This document shows positions 8,472-16,567 of a DNA stretch of 64,000 nucleotides, piece by piece. A program made the position numbers and the translations under genes. Positions within the stretch are counted from its first letter, which is position 1; every line of letters begins with the position of its first letter. The notes under the pieces were generated by a model. It saw only the letters and a list, made by a program, of their open reading frames with translations, ran no database searches and was not told where the DNA came from. Source of the stretch: Oscillospiraceae bacterium (GTDB taxonomy: Bacteria > Bacillota_A > Clostridia > Oscillospirales > Ruminococcaceae); NCBI GenBank assembly GCA_017523995.1, contig JAFWUX010000123.1, positions 1 to 64,000 on the forward strand, written 5' to 3'.

Positions 8472-9140
8472 ATGATGCGCTGGGAAACACATGTCCACAC
8501 AAAAGAGGGGAGTGCCTGCGCGACGGCTTCGGCGGCGGATATGGCGCGCGGCTGCAAAAAGGCGGGTTATGACGGCATGTTCGTCACGGATCATTTTTAT
8601 CACGGGAACACCTCGGTTGACCGCTCGCTGCCGTGGGCGGAATGGGTGCGGCAGTTTTCACTCGGCTATTATAATGCAAAAGAGACCGGCGACAAAATCG
8701 GACTACGCGTCTGCTTCGGTTGGGAGTACAGCTGGGACGGCAATGACTTTCTGACCTACGGGCTGCCGCCGGAATGGCTGCTTGCGCATCCGGAGACGAT
8801 CACCGCTGAGCCGCTGGAATATCTCAAAATGATTCGTCTGGCAGGCGGCTGCATTGTGCATGCGCATCCGTTCCGCGAGGAGGCATATGTGCCCTATATC
8901 AAGCTGGTGCCCGGGCGCGTGGACGGCGTGGAGGTCTTTAACGGCGGCAATCACCGGCAGGAGTACAATGACCGCGCCCGCTGGTATGCCGAAAGCTACG
9001 GTCTGCCGCAGACTTCCGGCTCGGATACGCACTGGGCGGATATGTTCGTCGGCGGCATTTTGACCGAGCAGGAGATCACCAGCACCGAGGATTATCCCGC
9101 GGTTGTGCGCAGCGGCATCTCCGGTCTGATTCTCCCGTGA
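8472..9140 (+). CDS. PHP-domain metal-dependent phosphoesterase
   Basis: 222 residues. The PHP metal ligands are all present: HVHTKEGSA near the N-terminus, TDHFYHGN, GWEYSW, a histidine pair in VHAHPFRE, and the late GSDTHW. Single-domain PHP proteins hydrolyse phosphoesters such as phosphohistidinol or nucleotides; the substrate here is not clear. GAGGAGGGC precedes two adjacent ATGs (8472, 8475) and either could be used. A family A repeat begins 7 nt after the stop. Confidence 0.85.
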   Translation: MMRWETHVHTKEGSACATASAADMARGCKKAGYDGMFVTDHFYHGNTSVDRSLPWAEWVRQFSLGYYNAKETGDKIGLRVCFGWEYSWDGNDFLTYGLPPEWLLAHPETITAEPLEYLKMIRLAGGCIVHAHPFREEAYVPYIKLVPGRVDGVEVFNGGNHRQEYNDRARWYAESYGLPQTSGSDTHWADMFVGGILTEQEITSTEDYPAVVRSGISGLILP

Positions 9141-9147
9141 TTTGAGC

Positions 9148-9220
9148 GGTATCTCCGATGGATTGATAATGGGGCTCCGCCCCAACCCCCTGCTGGGGAT
9201 ATTATCCCCAGACCCCATTT
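9148..9220 (+). repeat. Family A three-hairpin element, copy A2
   Basis: GGTATCTCCGATGGATTG module, then GGGGCTCCGCCCC, then CTGGGGATATTATCCCCAG, then ACCCCATTTT. Stem sequences differ from A1 but still pair (GGGGC/GCCCC; CTGGGGATA/TATCCCCAG). It lies in sense orientation just after the PHP stop codon. Confidence 0.85.
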
Positions 9221-9390
9221 TGCTATTCACTTTTCACTTTTCTCTATTCATTATTCACTTGTACTTCCGCCCCATATTTATGCTGAAATAAAACGAAGCC
9301 GCACAGCATATCGAAAGGTTTGATCAAACTTTTTTAAGCGGTATCACGATGCGATGATTGATAATGTGGGCTTACAGTTTATATACAGAT
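9221..9390. other. Gene-free spacer with repeat fragments
   Basis: 9222-9262 is a T/C-rich tract of short repeated words (TATTCACTT, TTTCACTTT, TTATTCACTT). It resembles the tails of the family B elements described elsewhere in this window. 9340-9375 is a degenerate family A fragment (GGTATCACGATGCGATGATTG). No ORF or RNA is recognised. Confidence 0.5.
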
Positions 9391-9427
9391 AGAAAACCCG
9401 CTCCAATCAGCTGACTGGAGCGGGTTC
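9391..9427 (-). terminator. Terminator of the 82-aa gene
   Basis: AACCCGCTCC at 9395-9404 pairs with GGAGCGGGTT at 9417-9426. On the minus strand the stem is followed by TTTTCTAT. Confidence 0.85.
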
Positions 9428-9451
9428 TATTATGTATGATGTTCCGGCGGA

Positions 9452-9700
9452 TTACTCGTCCTTCTTGCCGCCGAGGATGCCGCCGAGTGCGTCCTTGATC
9501 TTGTCGCCAAGACCGCTGACGCCTTCCTTGCCGCCGATCGCTGCCTTGACAGCGTCGATGATCTTCTCGAGCGAATCCTTATCAACTTCACCGACCAGAC
9601 CTTTGACTGCGCCTGCCGGATCCTTCATGAACTTGTCCTTGAGATCGCCGTCTTTTGTAACCTGTGCGATGATTTTTTCGATTTCTGCCTTAATGTCCAT
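9452..9700 (-). CDS. Small acidic helical protein, unknown function
   Basis: 82 residues, rich in Lys, Asp and Gly. The core KDKFMKDPAGAVKGLVG followed by KIIDAVKAAIG looks like two or three short helices, with a flexible glycine-lysine tail (GGILGGKKDE). Short proteins with an F..DP..A pattern are common in clostridia without assigned function. A resemblance to Nif11-type leaders was considered but no cleavage motif or modifying enzyme is near. A good AAGGAGGAA site precedes the ATG. It is downstream of the YegP-like gene and probably shares its promoter. Confidence 0.7.
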   Translation of the reverse strand: MDIKAEIEKIIAQVTKDGDLKDKFMKDPAGAVKGLVGEVDKDSLEKIIDAVKAAIGGKEGVSGLGDKIKDALGGILGGKKDE

Positions 9701-9732
9701 TGGTAATTCCTCCTTTATTTACGGGAAAACGC

Positions 9733-10104
9733 TTAGTCTTCCTGCATTACTACTTCAGAGTCGGCGTTCTTCTTGACGGACTCAATGCCGTTCAGACAGC
9801 CGGAGATCGCCTTGTAGCCTTCGCTGACGGCGATGATCTGTCCGTTTGTCGCCTTGAGACGGAAACGGAACTCACCCTTTTTATCGGTATAGACCTCAAA
9901 CTTCGGATGCTTCTGCTTCTCGAAGCCCTCCTCGGTCTGGTTCTCGATCGGGGCAGAAGGTGCATTGCGCTGCACGCTTGCGATGCCTGCACGGCATGCT
10001 TTCTCAGTCGTATAGACCTCGGAGGTTGCGATGACTTCGCCGTTGCCGGCCTTGAGATCAAACTTGATGCCTGTCTTTGTTTTCTTAATCAGATATTTGC
10101 CCAT
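9733..10104 (-). CDS. Tandem DUF1508 (YegP-like) protein
   Basis: 123 residues from ATG at 10104, which has AGGAGGAATAT directly upstream; the longer reading would run through the promoter. Two DUF1508 copies are visible. The first (residues about 2-45) has KYLIKKTKTGIKFDLKAGNG; the second (about 68-112) has KFEVYTDKKGEFRFRLKATNG followed by EGYKAISGCLNGI. YegP proteins form a compact duplicated beta-beta-alpha fold of unknown function, often stress-linked. It has a strong promoter and is co-transcribed with the 82-aa gene. Confidence 0.88.
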   Translation of the reverse strand: MGKYLIKKTKTGIKFDLKAGNGEVIATSEVYTTEKACRAGIASVQRNAPSAPIENQTEEGFEKQKHPKFEVYTDKKGEFRFRLKATNGQIIAVSEGYKAISGCLNGIESVKKNADSEVVMQED

Positions 10105-10162
10105 AATATATTCCTCCTGTTTCATGCAGTGATAGATTGCCGGTGTTTCACCGATCAAGTTT

Positions 10163-10191
10163 ATTATACACGAAACTGCACAGAAAGTCAA
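10163..10191 (-). promoter_or_regulatory. Sigma-A promoter for the YegP-like gene
   Basis: On the minus strand TTGACT (10191-10186) and TATAAT (10168-10163) are separated by 17 bp. Confidence 0.85.
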
Positions 10192-10232
10192 TATTATTTC
10201 AGTGATTTTTTACCGAATCACGAAAATTGTCC

Positions 10233-10279
10233 TTAAAAAAAGAAGCATCCCCGACAGTGAGAACGGAATCGGGGATGCT
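10233..10279 (-). terminator. Terminator of the trk/patatin operon
   Basis: An 11-bp stem (AGCATCCCCGA / TCGGGGATGCT) on the minus strand is followed by TCTTTTTTT. It lies just after the stop of the patatin-like gene. Confidence 0.9.
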
Positions 10280-10286
10280 GTTTTGA

Positions 10287-11150
10287 TTATTCCAGACCGG
10301 CAAGATACTGCCGCAGCGAAGGCAGAACCGAAAGCCCTGTCTCTCTGCCGATGCGGTAGACCTCGCGCAGCTTGTCGGGATCATGCGTCAGGTGGCTGAC
10401 GGGAAGCTTCTGCGGCGGACGGATCACGAATGCCGCACCGCTCTCCTCTGCCGCGCGGACATGCGCAAGCTGCCGGTTATAGATCACATGGCGCCGCTCC
10501 ATCGCGCGGATGAGATTCGGGTATCTGCGGTAGACTCTGCGGACAATCGGCATCGTGGAATTGGGCTGCTTTTCGTAGTCCGCGGGTTGTGTCAGTATGA
10601 CGATGTTGCGGTCATAACCCTTGTACTCAAAATATTTCAGCGGAATCGAATCCGAGATGCCGCCGTCGAGCAGATCATACTGTCCTGCGTGGACGATCTG
10701 CGAGCAGAGGGGCATGGAAGCGCAGGCACGCACCCATTCGAGCTCCTCGCGGCTGAGCAGGTCTTTGCATTGATGATACACCGCTTTGCCCGTATTGACG
10801 TCAGTGCAGGCGATGTAAAACGGGACGCCGCCCTGCAGGAAGGTCTCGTTGTCAATCGGATCGAGCTGCTCCGGAATCGTGTGGTAGCAGAATTCCGCGC
10901 CGAAGATATCGCCGGTCAGGAGCAGCGAGGGAATGCTGCAGAATCGCGGATCCCTGATATATCGCAGACAGTAGCGCAGGGCTCTGCCCTTCTGTTTTGT
11001 GAGAAAATTGCAGCCAAAGGTCGCACCGGCGGAAACGCCGATCACGCCCTCTGTTTTGATGCCCTCATCGAGGAACACATCGAGGATGCCTGCCGTGAAC
11101 AGGCCGCGCAGCGCACCGCCCTCAAGCACCATGCCGAGCTTATGCTTCAT
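10287..11150 (-). CDS. Patatin-like phospholipase (YjjU/RssA type)
   Basis: 287 residues. Patatin features: the oxyanion loop EGGALRG near residue 10, the nucleophile elbow GVSAG (Ser about 41), and the catalytic-dyad motif DGGISD (Asp about 163). Family members are Ser-Asp lipid acyl hydrolases acting on phospholipids in the cytoplasm or at the membrane; the substrate is unknown. It is the last gene of a minus-strand run (168-aa protein, histidine phosphatase, trkA, trkH), 48 nt after trkH and just before a terminator. Confidence 0.88.
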   Translation of the reverse strand: MKHKLGMVLEGGALRGLFTAGILDVFLDEGIKTEGVIGVSAGATFGCNFLTKQKGRALRYCLRYIRDPRFCSIPSLLLTGDIFGAEFCYHTIPEQLDPIDNETFLQGGVPFYIACTDVNTGKAVYHQCKDLLSREELEWVRACASMPLCSQIVHAGQYDLLDGGISDSIPLKYFEYKGYDRNIVILTQPADYEKQPNSTMPIVRRVYRRYPNLIRAMERRHVIYNRQLAHVRAAEESGAAFVIRPPQKLPVSHLTHDPDKLREVYRIGRETGLSVLPSLRQYLAGLE

Positions 11151-11198
11151 TGTTTTACTCCGTTTCCTGTGGATTTTGTTTCTGCGGGTGACAAGCGG

Positions 11199-12635
11199 TC
11201 ATTTTTTCCATGTCGAGGGGGCAAGCAGCAGGACGATCGGGAACAGCTCCAGTCTGCCGGCGAGCATGTCAAAGATCAGCACGCATTTGGACGGCGTCGA
11301 GAACACATCGAAATTCGATGCGGGTCCGACGAGCTCCAGACCGGGGCCGATATTGTTGAGCGTTGCGACAACTGCGGTGAAATTCGTTGTCAGATCGAGC
11401 CGGTCAAATGTCAGAATCAGCAAACTGATCACGCAGATCATAATATAAACCGCGAGGTAGACATGCACGGATTTGATGACATCGGCGTTCACCTGATGCC
11501 CGTCCATGCGGACCTTTTTGACCTGCCGCGGGTGCGTCATGACGCGCAGCTCATTGACCATATTGCGGAAGAGGATGATGATGCGCGAGACCTTGATGCC
11601 GCCGCCGGTCGAGCCTGCACATGCGCCGACAAACATCAGCAGGACAAGGAGCGTCCGTGAATACGCAGGCCACTGGTTGAAATCAACGGTCGCAAAGCCG
11701 GTCGTCGTCATCAGCGAACCGACCGTAAAGGCGCTGTGCATCAGCGCTTCGCCGGTGCCCTTGAACATTGCCAGATGCCGGACATTGAGCGTGATGGTCA
11801 GGATCGCGAACGCGATGATCCCGAGATAAACCTTGAGCTCATCGGTGAACGCATCCTTGAAGCGCTTGTGCAGCAGCAGGAAGTAGCATGTAAAGTTGAC
11901 GCCGAACAAAATCATAAACACCGTTATGACATTGAGGCAGAACGGCGAATAGGGCATGCCTGCGGGGTTGCAGGAGAATCCGCCCGTTCCTGCCGTTGCA
12001 ACGGAAATGTTGATCGCATCAAAGAGCGGCATGCCGCCGATCAGCAGCAGAATGAACTCTGCGACGGTCATGACAAAATAGATGATGTAAAGCAGCATTG
12101 CCGTCTGCCGGACGCGCGGCACCAGCTTGCTGACGGAAGGCCCCGGGCTCTCCGCTTTCATCAGGTACATGTTCTGTCCGCCTGCGAGCGGCAGAATCGC
12201 CATGATGAACACGAGCACGCCCATGCCGCCGACCCAGTGCGTGAAGCTGCGCCACATCAGCATGCACTTCGGCACCGGTGCCAGATCGTGCAGGATGCTC
12301 GCGCCGGTCGTCGTGAAGCCCGAGACTGATTCAAACATCGCATCGACGAACTTTGGGATTGTGCCGGAAATATAGAACGGCAGCGCGCCGAAAAAGCTGA
12401 GCACCAGCCAGCTCAGTGCGACGATGACAAAGCCGTCGCGCGCAAAGAGGTTTTTGTTCTTTGGCTTGAACCGCGTGATGATGATGCCGGTGAGCAGCAG
12501 CGCCGCTGCAAGGATCGCAAAGAGCAGCAGCTCCGGTTCGTGGTAGACTGCTGCCGTCGCCGTCGGGACAGCCATGAAGCCACCCTCGAAGATCAGCAGG
12601 ATGCCGAGGATATAGATGGTCATGCGGATATTCAT
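11199..12635 (-). CDS. trkH: Trk/Ktr-type potassium uptake membrane subunit
   Basis: 478 residues, the usual TrkH length, with about ten membrane helices. The four pore-loop signatures of the K+ transporter family are visible: FTTTGASIL, GTGGFS, TTTGFATVDF with the STGGGIKV stretch, and NNIGPGLE. It forms the membrane channel that the cytosolic TrkA protein gates by binding nucleotide. The trkA gene lies 16 nt upstream in the same operon. GGAGG precedes the ATG. Confidence 0.95.
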   Translation of the reverse strand: MNIRMTIYILGILLIFEGGFMAVPTATAAVYHEPELLLFAILAAALLLTGIIITRFKPKNKNLFARDGFVIVALSWLVLSFFGALPFYISGTIPKFVDAMFESVSGFTTTGASILHDLAPVPKCMLMWRSFTHWVGGMGVLVFIMAILPLAGGQNMYLMKAESPGPSVSKLVPRVRQTAMLLYIIYFVMTVAEFILLLIGGMPLFDAINISVATAGTGGFSCNPAGMPYSPFCLNVITVFMILFGVNFTCYFLLLHKRFKDAFTDELKVYLGIIAFAILTITLNVRHLAMFKGTGEALMHSAFTVGSLMTTTGFATVDFNQWPAYSRTLLVLLMFVGACAGSTGGGIKVSRIIILFRNMVNELRVMTHPRQVKKVRMDGHQVNADVIKSVHVYLAVYIMICVISLLILTFDRLDLTTNFTAVVATLNNIGPGLELVGPASNFDVFSTPSKCVLIFDMLAGRLELFPIVLLLAPSTWKK

Positions 12636-12651
12636 TGCGTTTCAGCCTCCG

Positions 12652-14007
12652 TCATTGCAGCAGATCGTTCATGTCATGCAGTCCCAGATGATTCGTCACA
12701 ATGACGACAGAATCCCCTTGCTGGATCGTATCGCTGCCGCGCGGGATCAGCACCTTGCCGTTCCGGACGATTGCGGCGACCAGCACGCCGTCGCGCAGTT
12801 TCAGCTGCATCAGCGGTGCGGCGGTCAGCTCGGAATCGGTCTTGACGATGAACTCCGCCGCCTCGACCTTGCCCTTGATGATCTGATAGAGCGTTTCGAG
12901 GTTGGTGCCGATTGTCTTGTTCATCGCGCGGACATAACGCACGATAAAGTCTGAGGTCAGGTTCTTCGGATAGATGATCGTATCGAGATCGAGGTGGTCA
13001 ATGACCGAATCGAAGTCGATGCGGTTGATCTTGGTGACAACCTTTCCGCCGCCGACCGACTTTGCAAACAGCGAAAGCAGGATATTCTCCTCGTCGATGT
13101 TCGTCAGGGAGACGAATGCATCGGTCTTGTCGATATTTTCCTGCATCAGCACTTCCTGATTGATCGCATCCGCGTGGATGACGTTGACATTCGAGAAGCG
13201 GTCGGAGAGCAGGTCGGCGCGTTCTTCGTCCTTTTCAATGACCGTGATGCCGATGCCGTCCTTTTCGAGAATCTGACAGAGATAATGTGTGATATCGCCG
13301 CCGCCCGCGATCAGGACATCATCCACCGGCTTTGCCTTGTAGTTGATGCGCTTGAAGAAGTTGTATGCGCTCTTGGGGTCGGCGATGATTGAAATGACAT
13401 CGCGCGCCTCAAAGCGGAAGTCGCCGTATGCGATGAAGGCGTCATCATCGCGCTCGATTGTGCAGACCAGCAAATCGCAGTGCAGCTTCGGCGCGATCTC
13501 ACGCACCTGCATGCCGCAGAGCGGGGAATCCTCCGGCAGCTTGAACTTCAGCAGCTCAATCTTGCCCTTGACGAATGTGTCAATCTTGATCGCCGAGGGG
13601 AAGCGCAGCACGCGCGCGATTTCTCCGGCAGCGGCAAACTCCGGATTGATCACCATTGCAAGTCCGAGTTCCTCCTTGAGGTAGCGGACATCCGCATTAT
13701 ACTGCGGACTGCGGACACGGGCGATTGTCTGGCATCCGCCGGCTTTTTTCGCAATCAGGCAGCAGAGCAGATTCCGTTCGTCCGAGCCGGTGACGGCAAT
13801 CAGCAGATCCGCCTTTTTGATGCCTGCCTCCTCCAGAACAGCGCGCGTCGCACCGTTTCCGGCGACATGCATGACGTCATAGCGCTCGGCGACATCGGTC
13901 GCGCGTGCGCCGTTGATATCGACAACGGTGATGTTGTTGCCCGGCTCATTGAGCTGCTCTGTCAGCACTCTGCCGACCTTTCCGCAGCCCACTATGATAA
14001 TATTCAA
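12652..14007 (-). CDS. trkA: Trk potassium system regulatory NAD-binding subunit
   Basis: 451 residues in two RCK units. The first Rossmann fold starts MNIIIVGCGKVGRVL, the second at about 227 with VLIAGGGDITHYL; each is followed by an RCK_C domain. It binds NAD(H) or ATP and gates TrkH. The start codon is TTG (14007), with AGGAGG about 12 nt upstream and no better in-frame start, so expression may be tuned down. It stands directly before trkH. Confidence 0.95.
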   Translation of the reverse strand: MNIIIVGCGKVGRVLTEQLNEPGNNITVVDINGARATDVAERYDVMHVAGNGATRAVLEEAGIKKADLLIAVTGSDERNLLCCLIAKKAGGCQTIARVRSPQYNADVRYLKEELGLAMVINPEFAAAGEIARVLRFPSAIKIDTFVKGKIELLKFKLPEDSPLCGMQVREIAPKLHCDLLVCTIERDDDAFIAYGDFRFEARDVISIIADPKSAYNFFKRINYKAKPVDDVLIAGGGDITHYLCQILEKDGIGITVIEKDEERADLLSDRFSNVNVIHADAINQEVLMQENIDKTDAFVSLTNIDEENILLSLFAKSVGGGKVVTKINRIDFDSVIDHLDLDTIIYPKNLTSDFIVRYVRAMNKTIGTNLETLYQIIKGKVEAAEFIVKTDSELTAAPLMQLKLRDGVLVAAIVRNGKVLIPRGSDTIQQGDSVVIVTNHLGLHDMNDLLQ

Positions 14008-14053
14008 AACGCAAAAGTCCTCCTAAAGCATTCTTTAGACGGGGGAAACCGGT

Positions 14054-14785
14054 TCAGTCATGGCGTTCGGCTTTGTTGCCGAAGGTCTCGCAGAAGCGCG
14101 CCGAAAAGGACGGCTCGCGCCCTGCCGCATAGAGATGACCGGTATCTCCGAAGGTGTTGATCCGGAAGGATGCGATGCCTGCTCTGCGCTCCTCCGTTGA
14201 TGCGACCGTGATCGCCGTCGGGGCGGCACAGAAGCCGTGCCACAGCACCATCGGGGATGCCCTGATCAGGTGCGCAAGCATGACGCATTCCACGCCGAAG
14301 TGACAAAACAATACAATTGTATCCGTATTGGGACGCGCTGCGCGGTAATAATTGCCTTCGCGGACATAGCCGTGCTGTTCGAGCAGCGCATCAAGCCCCT
14401 GATACACGCGCTGTGCTTCATCGCCGACGCCGTATTCGCGCATGACCGCCGTTTCCGCCCATTTGTCCTTGTCATAATAGGCGGGATCGGCTGTCCAGCA
14501 GCCGGGGAGCCAGTCCCACGGCACGCGGACATCGCCGGTATCGGGATGCAGGATCGGTGCGTGGAATTCGCGCAGCCACGGCAGCGTTTGTGCCTCACGC
14601 CCGAGCGCCTCCAGTGTATAGCGTGCGGTATCCTGCGCCCTGCCGAGCGGCGAGACATAAAACGCCGCGATATCCGGATGCGCTTTGAGCCGTTCAGCGG
14701 TACACTGCGCCTCGATTTTTCCGGTTTCGGTCAGGGTATCGTGTTCGTAGTCCGGATCGCCGTGCCGGACAATCATCAGCTTCAT
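14054..14785 (-). CDS. Histidine phosphatase superfamily protein
   Basis: 243 residues. The phosphohistidine motif is MIVRHGDPDY at the N-terminus, followed by LTETGKIEAQ, the SPLGRAQDTARY box and the second catalytic histidine in LFCHFG. Members are phosphoglycerate-mutase-like phosphatases; the substrate is not predictable. It begins 3 nt after the stop of the 168-aa gene and ends 46 nt before trkA, so all belong to one minus-strand run. Confidence 0.85.
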   Translation of the reverse strand: MKLMIVRHGDPDYEHDTLTETGKIEAQCTAERLKAHPDIAAFYVSPLGRAQDTARYTLEALGREAQTLPWLREFHAPILHPDTGDVRVPWDWLPGCWTADPAYYDKDKWAETAVMREYGVGDEAQRVYQGLDALLEQHGYVREGNYYRAARPNTDTIVLFCHFGVECVMLAHLIRASPMVLWHGFCAAPTAITVASTEERRAGIASFRINTFGDTGHLYAAGREPSFSARFCETFGNKAERHD

Positions 14786-14788
14786 TGT

Positions 14789-15295
14789 TCACCACCAGTT
14801 TGTAAGCTCAAAATGCCATTCGTATTGCTCCGGATGCGCTTCATAATCATCTGCATCCGCTTCGGTCATATGTTTCGGCGCATCGCTGGAGAAGCCCCAG
14901 GGCTGCGGCTGCAGTACATCAATGATAATGTTGTGCACCGCTTGGGCAAGAAACAGATTCTGCTGCTCTGTGAACAGCGGATGATCGGCGGGAACGGGGT
15001 TTTCGAGCCACGCTTTTGTTTTCGCGTCATCCGGTGCAAGATCGCAGCGGCTCAGCAGATAGCGGTAGATCGGCAGGAGCGCATCAAACGGCACATCCAT
15101 CCTGCCGGTGTTTTCATCATAAGAGGTTCCGCAGCAGCGGTTGAGCGTGTCGATCACGCCGTGCATAATGTCATGGTCACCCGACCGGAACACATGGAAT
15201 TTCGGGCTCTCGCCCTTCAGCAATTTCGTATGCGTGACGGGTTTTCCGTCGGATTTCCGGCGAATCTCCGCCCACAAATCAAAATCCAGTCCCAT
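14789..15295 (-). CDS. Conserved-looking hypothetical protein
   Basis: 168 residues, acidic, with many Trp and His (ends ELTNWW), no signal peptide and no membrane segment. I do not recognise a family. GAGGAGAT precedes the ATG. It is the first gene of the run that continues through the histidine phosphatase and trkA. Confidence 0.7.
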   Translation of the reverse strand: MGLDFDLWAEIRRKSDGKPVTHTKLLKGESPKFHVFRSGDHDIMHGVIDTLNRCCGTSYDENTGRMDVPFDALLPIYRYLLSRCDLAPDDAKTKAWLENPVPADHPLFTEQQNLFLAQAVHNIIIDVLQPQPWGFSSDAPKHMTEADADDYEAHPEQYEWHFELTNWW

Positions 15296-15373
15296 TGCAT
15301 CTCCTCGTTTTCTGCGGCGGCTTCTTTCGGGGTGTTGTGTTCATACTTTGGGGGAGCGGGATGTATCTTTGAA

Positions 15374-15414
15374 GCACTGTGTGCTCCGGACGGGCTGCCG
15401 GAGCTGCACAGTGT
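15374..15414 (-). terminator. Hairpin downstream of the SDR gene
   Basis: CACTGTG at 15375-15381 and CACAGTG at 15407-15413, with inner GCTCCGG/CCGGAGC, form a long stem just after the SDR stop. The U-run is poor, so termination is plausible but not certain. Confidence 0.55.
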
Positions 15415-15426
15415 TCTGCATGTGAA

Positions 15427-16170
15427 TCAATAGGCGCTGCATTCCATTGCTTCCGCCTTTGCGACGGCTTCTTCCAGCGTCATATCATAGAACAGACCTG
15501 CGGCAAAGATTCTGCCAGATTTCGGCTGCTCGATGAATGCGCCGACGATCACGCCCGGAATTGCGCTTTCCGGTGCGTTCGGTGCGTTCGGACCGCCGAG
15601 GTCGGTTCTGCACCAGCCCGGATCGGTCAGGTTGATTGCGACGCCTGTCCCTGCGAGTTTGGAGCCGAGGTCGATCGTGACCTTGTCAAGACCCGCCTTG
15701 CTCGCGGAATAACCTGCCTGCTCCGGTTCGAGCCGGATGCCGCTTGTCGTGTTGACAACTCTGCCGAATCCGCGCTCGATCATCTTCGGGATGAAGTGAT
15801 AGCAGATCATCATCGGTGAGATCGTGTTGATCTGGAAGCTCGTGACATAGTCGCTGACCGGTGTTTGCCAGTAGTCGGTGCGGTAGGCGATCTGTACGCC
15901 TGCGTTGTTGAGAATCACATCGACCGGCACGCCCATGGCGTCGATCTCCGCGATTGCGTGCTCGACGGATTTTGCATCGGCAAGGTCGCAGGCGGTTTCT
16001 TTGACCTGCACCTTTTCAGAAAGTGCCTTTGCGAGCGCCGCAGTGTGTGCGGTGTCGCGGCTGAGCAGGATCAGATTACATCCCTGCTCTGCGAGTGCCT
16101 GCGCAGCAAGCTTTCCGATGCCGCGGCTGGCACCGGTGATCAGTGCCCATTTACCTTTCAGGTTTAACAT
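15427..16170 (-). CDS. Short-chain dehydrogenase/reductase
   Basis: 247 residues with the classical SDR layout: NAD(P) motif TGASRGIGKLAAQ (about residues 13-25), structural motif NNAGV, catalytic Ser in NTTSGIR, and YSASKAG with the Tyr-Lys pair. Substrate is unknown. It has its own sigma-A promoter and stands alone between two hairpins. An insertion or acyl-carrier specificity cannot be read from the sequence. Confidence 0.9.
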   Translation of the reverse strand: MLNLKGKWALITGASRGIGKLAAQALAEQGCNLILLSRDTAHTAALAKALSEKVQVKETACDLADAKSVEHAIAEIDAMGVPVDVILNNAGVQIAYRTDYWQTPVSDYVTSFQINTISPMMICYHFIPKMIERGFGRVVNTTSGIRLEPEQAGYSASKAGLDKVTIDLGSKLAGTGVAINLTDPGWCRTDLGGPNAPNAPESAIPGVIVGAFIEQPKSGRIFAAGLFYDMTLEEAVAKAEAMECSAY

Positions 16171-16240
16171 ACTTTCCCTCTCCTTTTTTCAAGTTGCCCG
16201 TAGCCGGCAGCAGTCCGTAACACATACTGCCGTACATTAT

Positions 16241-16269
16241 ATCATACCACAATCCCATAAAAAAGTCAA
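16241..16269 (-). promoter_or_regulatory. Sigma-A promoter for the SDR gene
   Basis: On the minus strand TTGACT (16269-16264) and TATGAT (16246-16241), 17-bp spacer. Confidence 0.8.
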
Positions 16270-16344
16270 CCGGGCAGTGCCCGGCTCCATCTGTCTACAG
16301 CTGCCGGAGAACCAGTCTGCTTTTCGAGCGACGGGCTGAGGAGA
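16270..16344. repeat. Family C repeat, copy C1
   Basis: Starts with a CCGGGCAGTGCCCGG palindrome, then a stretch around TCTACAGCTGCCGGAGAACC that recurs exactly over 23 nt in copy C2 (22697-22770). It has no coding content. Confidence 0.75.
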
Positions 16345-16360
16345 TTCCATTTTCAAATCT

Positions 16361-16462
16361 GTCCGCGGAGCGGACACCGCAACTCCTCACTTCTCACTCC
16401 TATCTCCTCACTCTATTATAAATCTTCCGCGGCGCGGACACCGCAATTTCTCATTTGTAATT
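16361..16462 (+). repeat. Family B repeats, two direct copies
   Basis: 16361-16416 and 16425-16462 each start with a TCCGC..GCGGA palindrome continuing ACACCGCAA, then a run of CTCCTCACT or TTTCTCATT words. The same unit flanks the four-helix ORF at 44.4-44.9 kb. Confidence 0.75.
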
Positions 16463-16480
16463 AACACATGTAGTTTCTGC

Positions 16481-16509
16481 TTGACTTTCGTTTGATATTG
16501 TGCTAAAAT
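16481..16509 (+). promoter_or_regulatory. Sigma-A promoter for the GlnPQ-type operon
   Basis: TTGACT at 16481-16486 and TAAAAT at 16504-16509, 17-bp spacer, 59 nt before the start codon. Confidence 0.8.
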
Positions 16510-16567
16510 GATAACATAACTATCATATGTGTACGGCATATGCTGACGGGAAGGAGTTAGATCACCA

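Noticed and set aside
9452..9700. RiPP precursor with a Nif11-type leader
   Set aside because: The DP motif is suggestive, but there is no leader cleavage site, core peptide or modification enzyme nearby.
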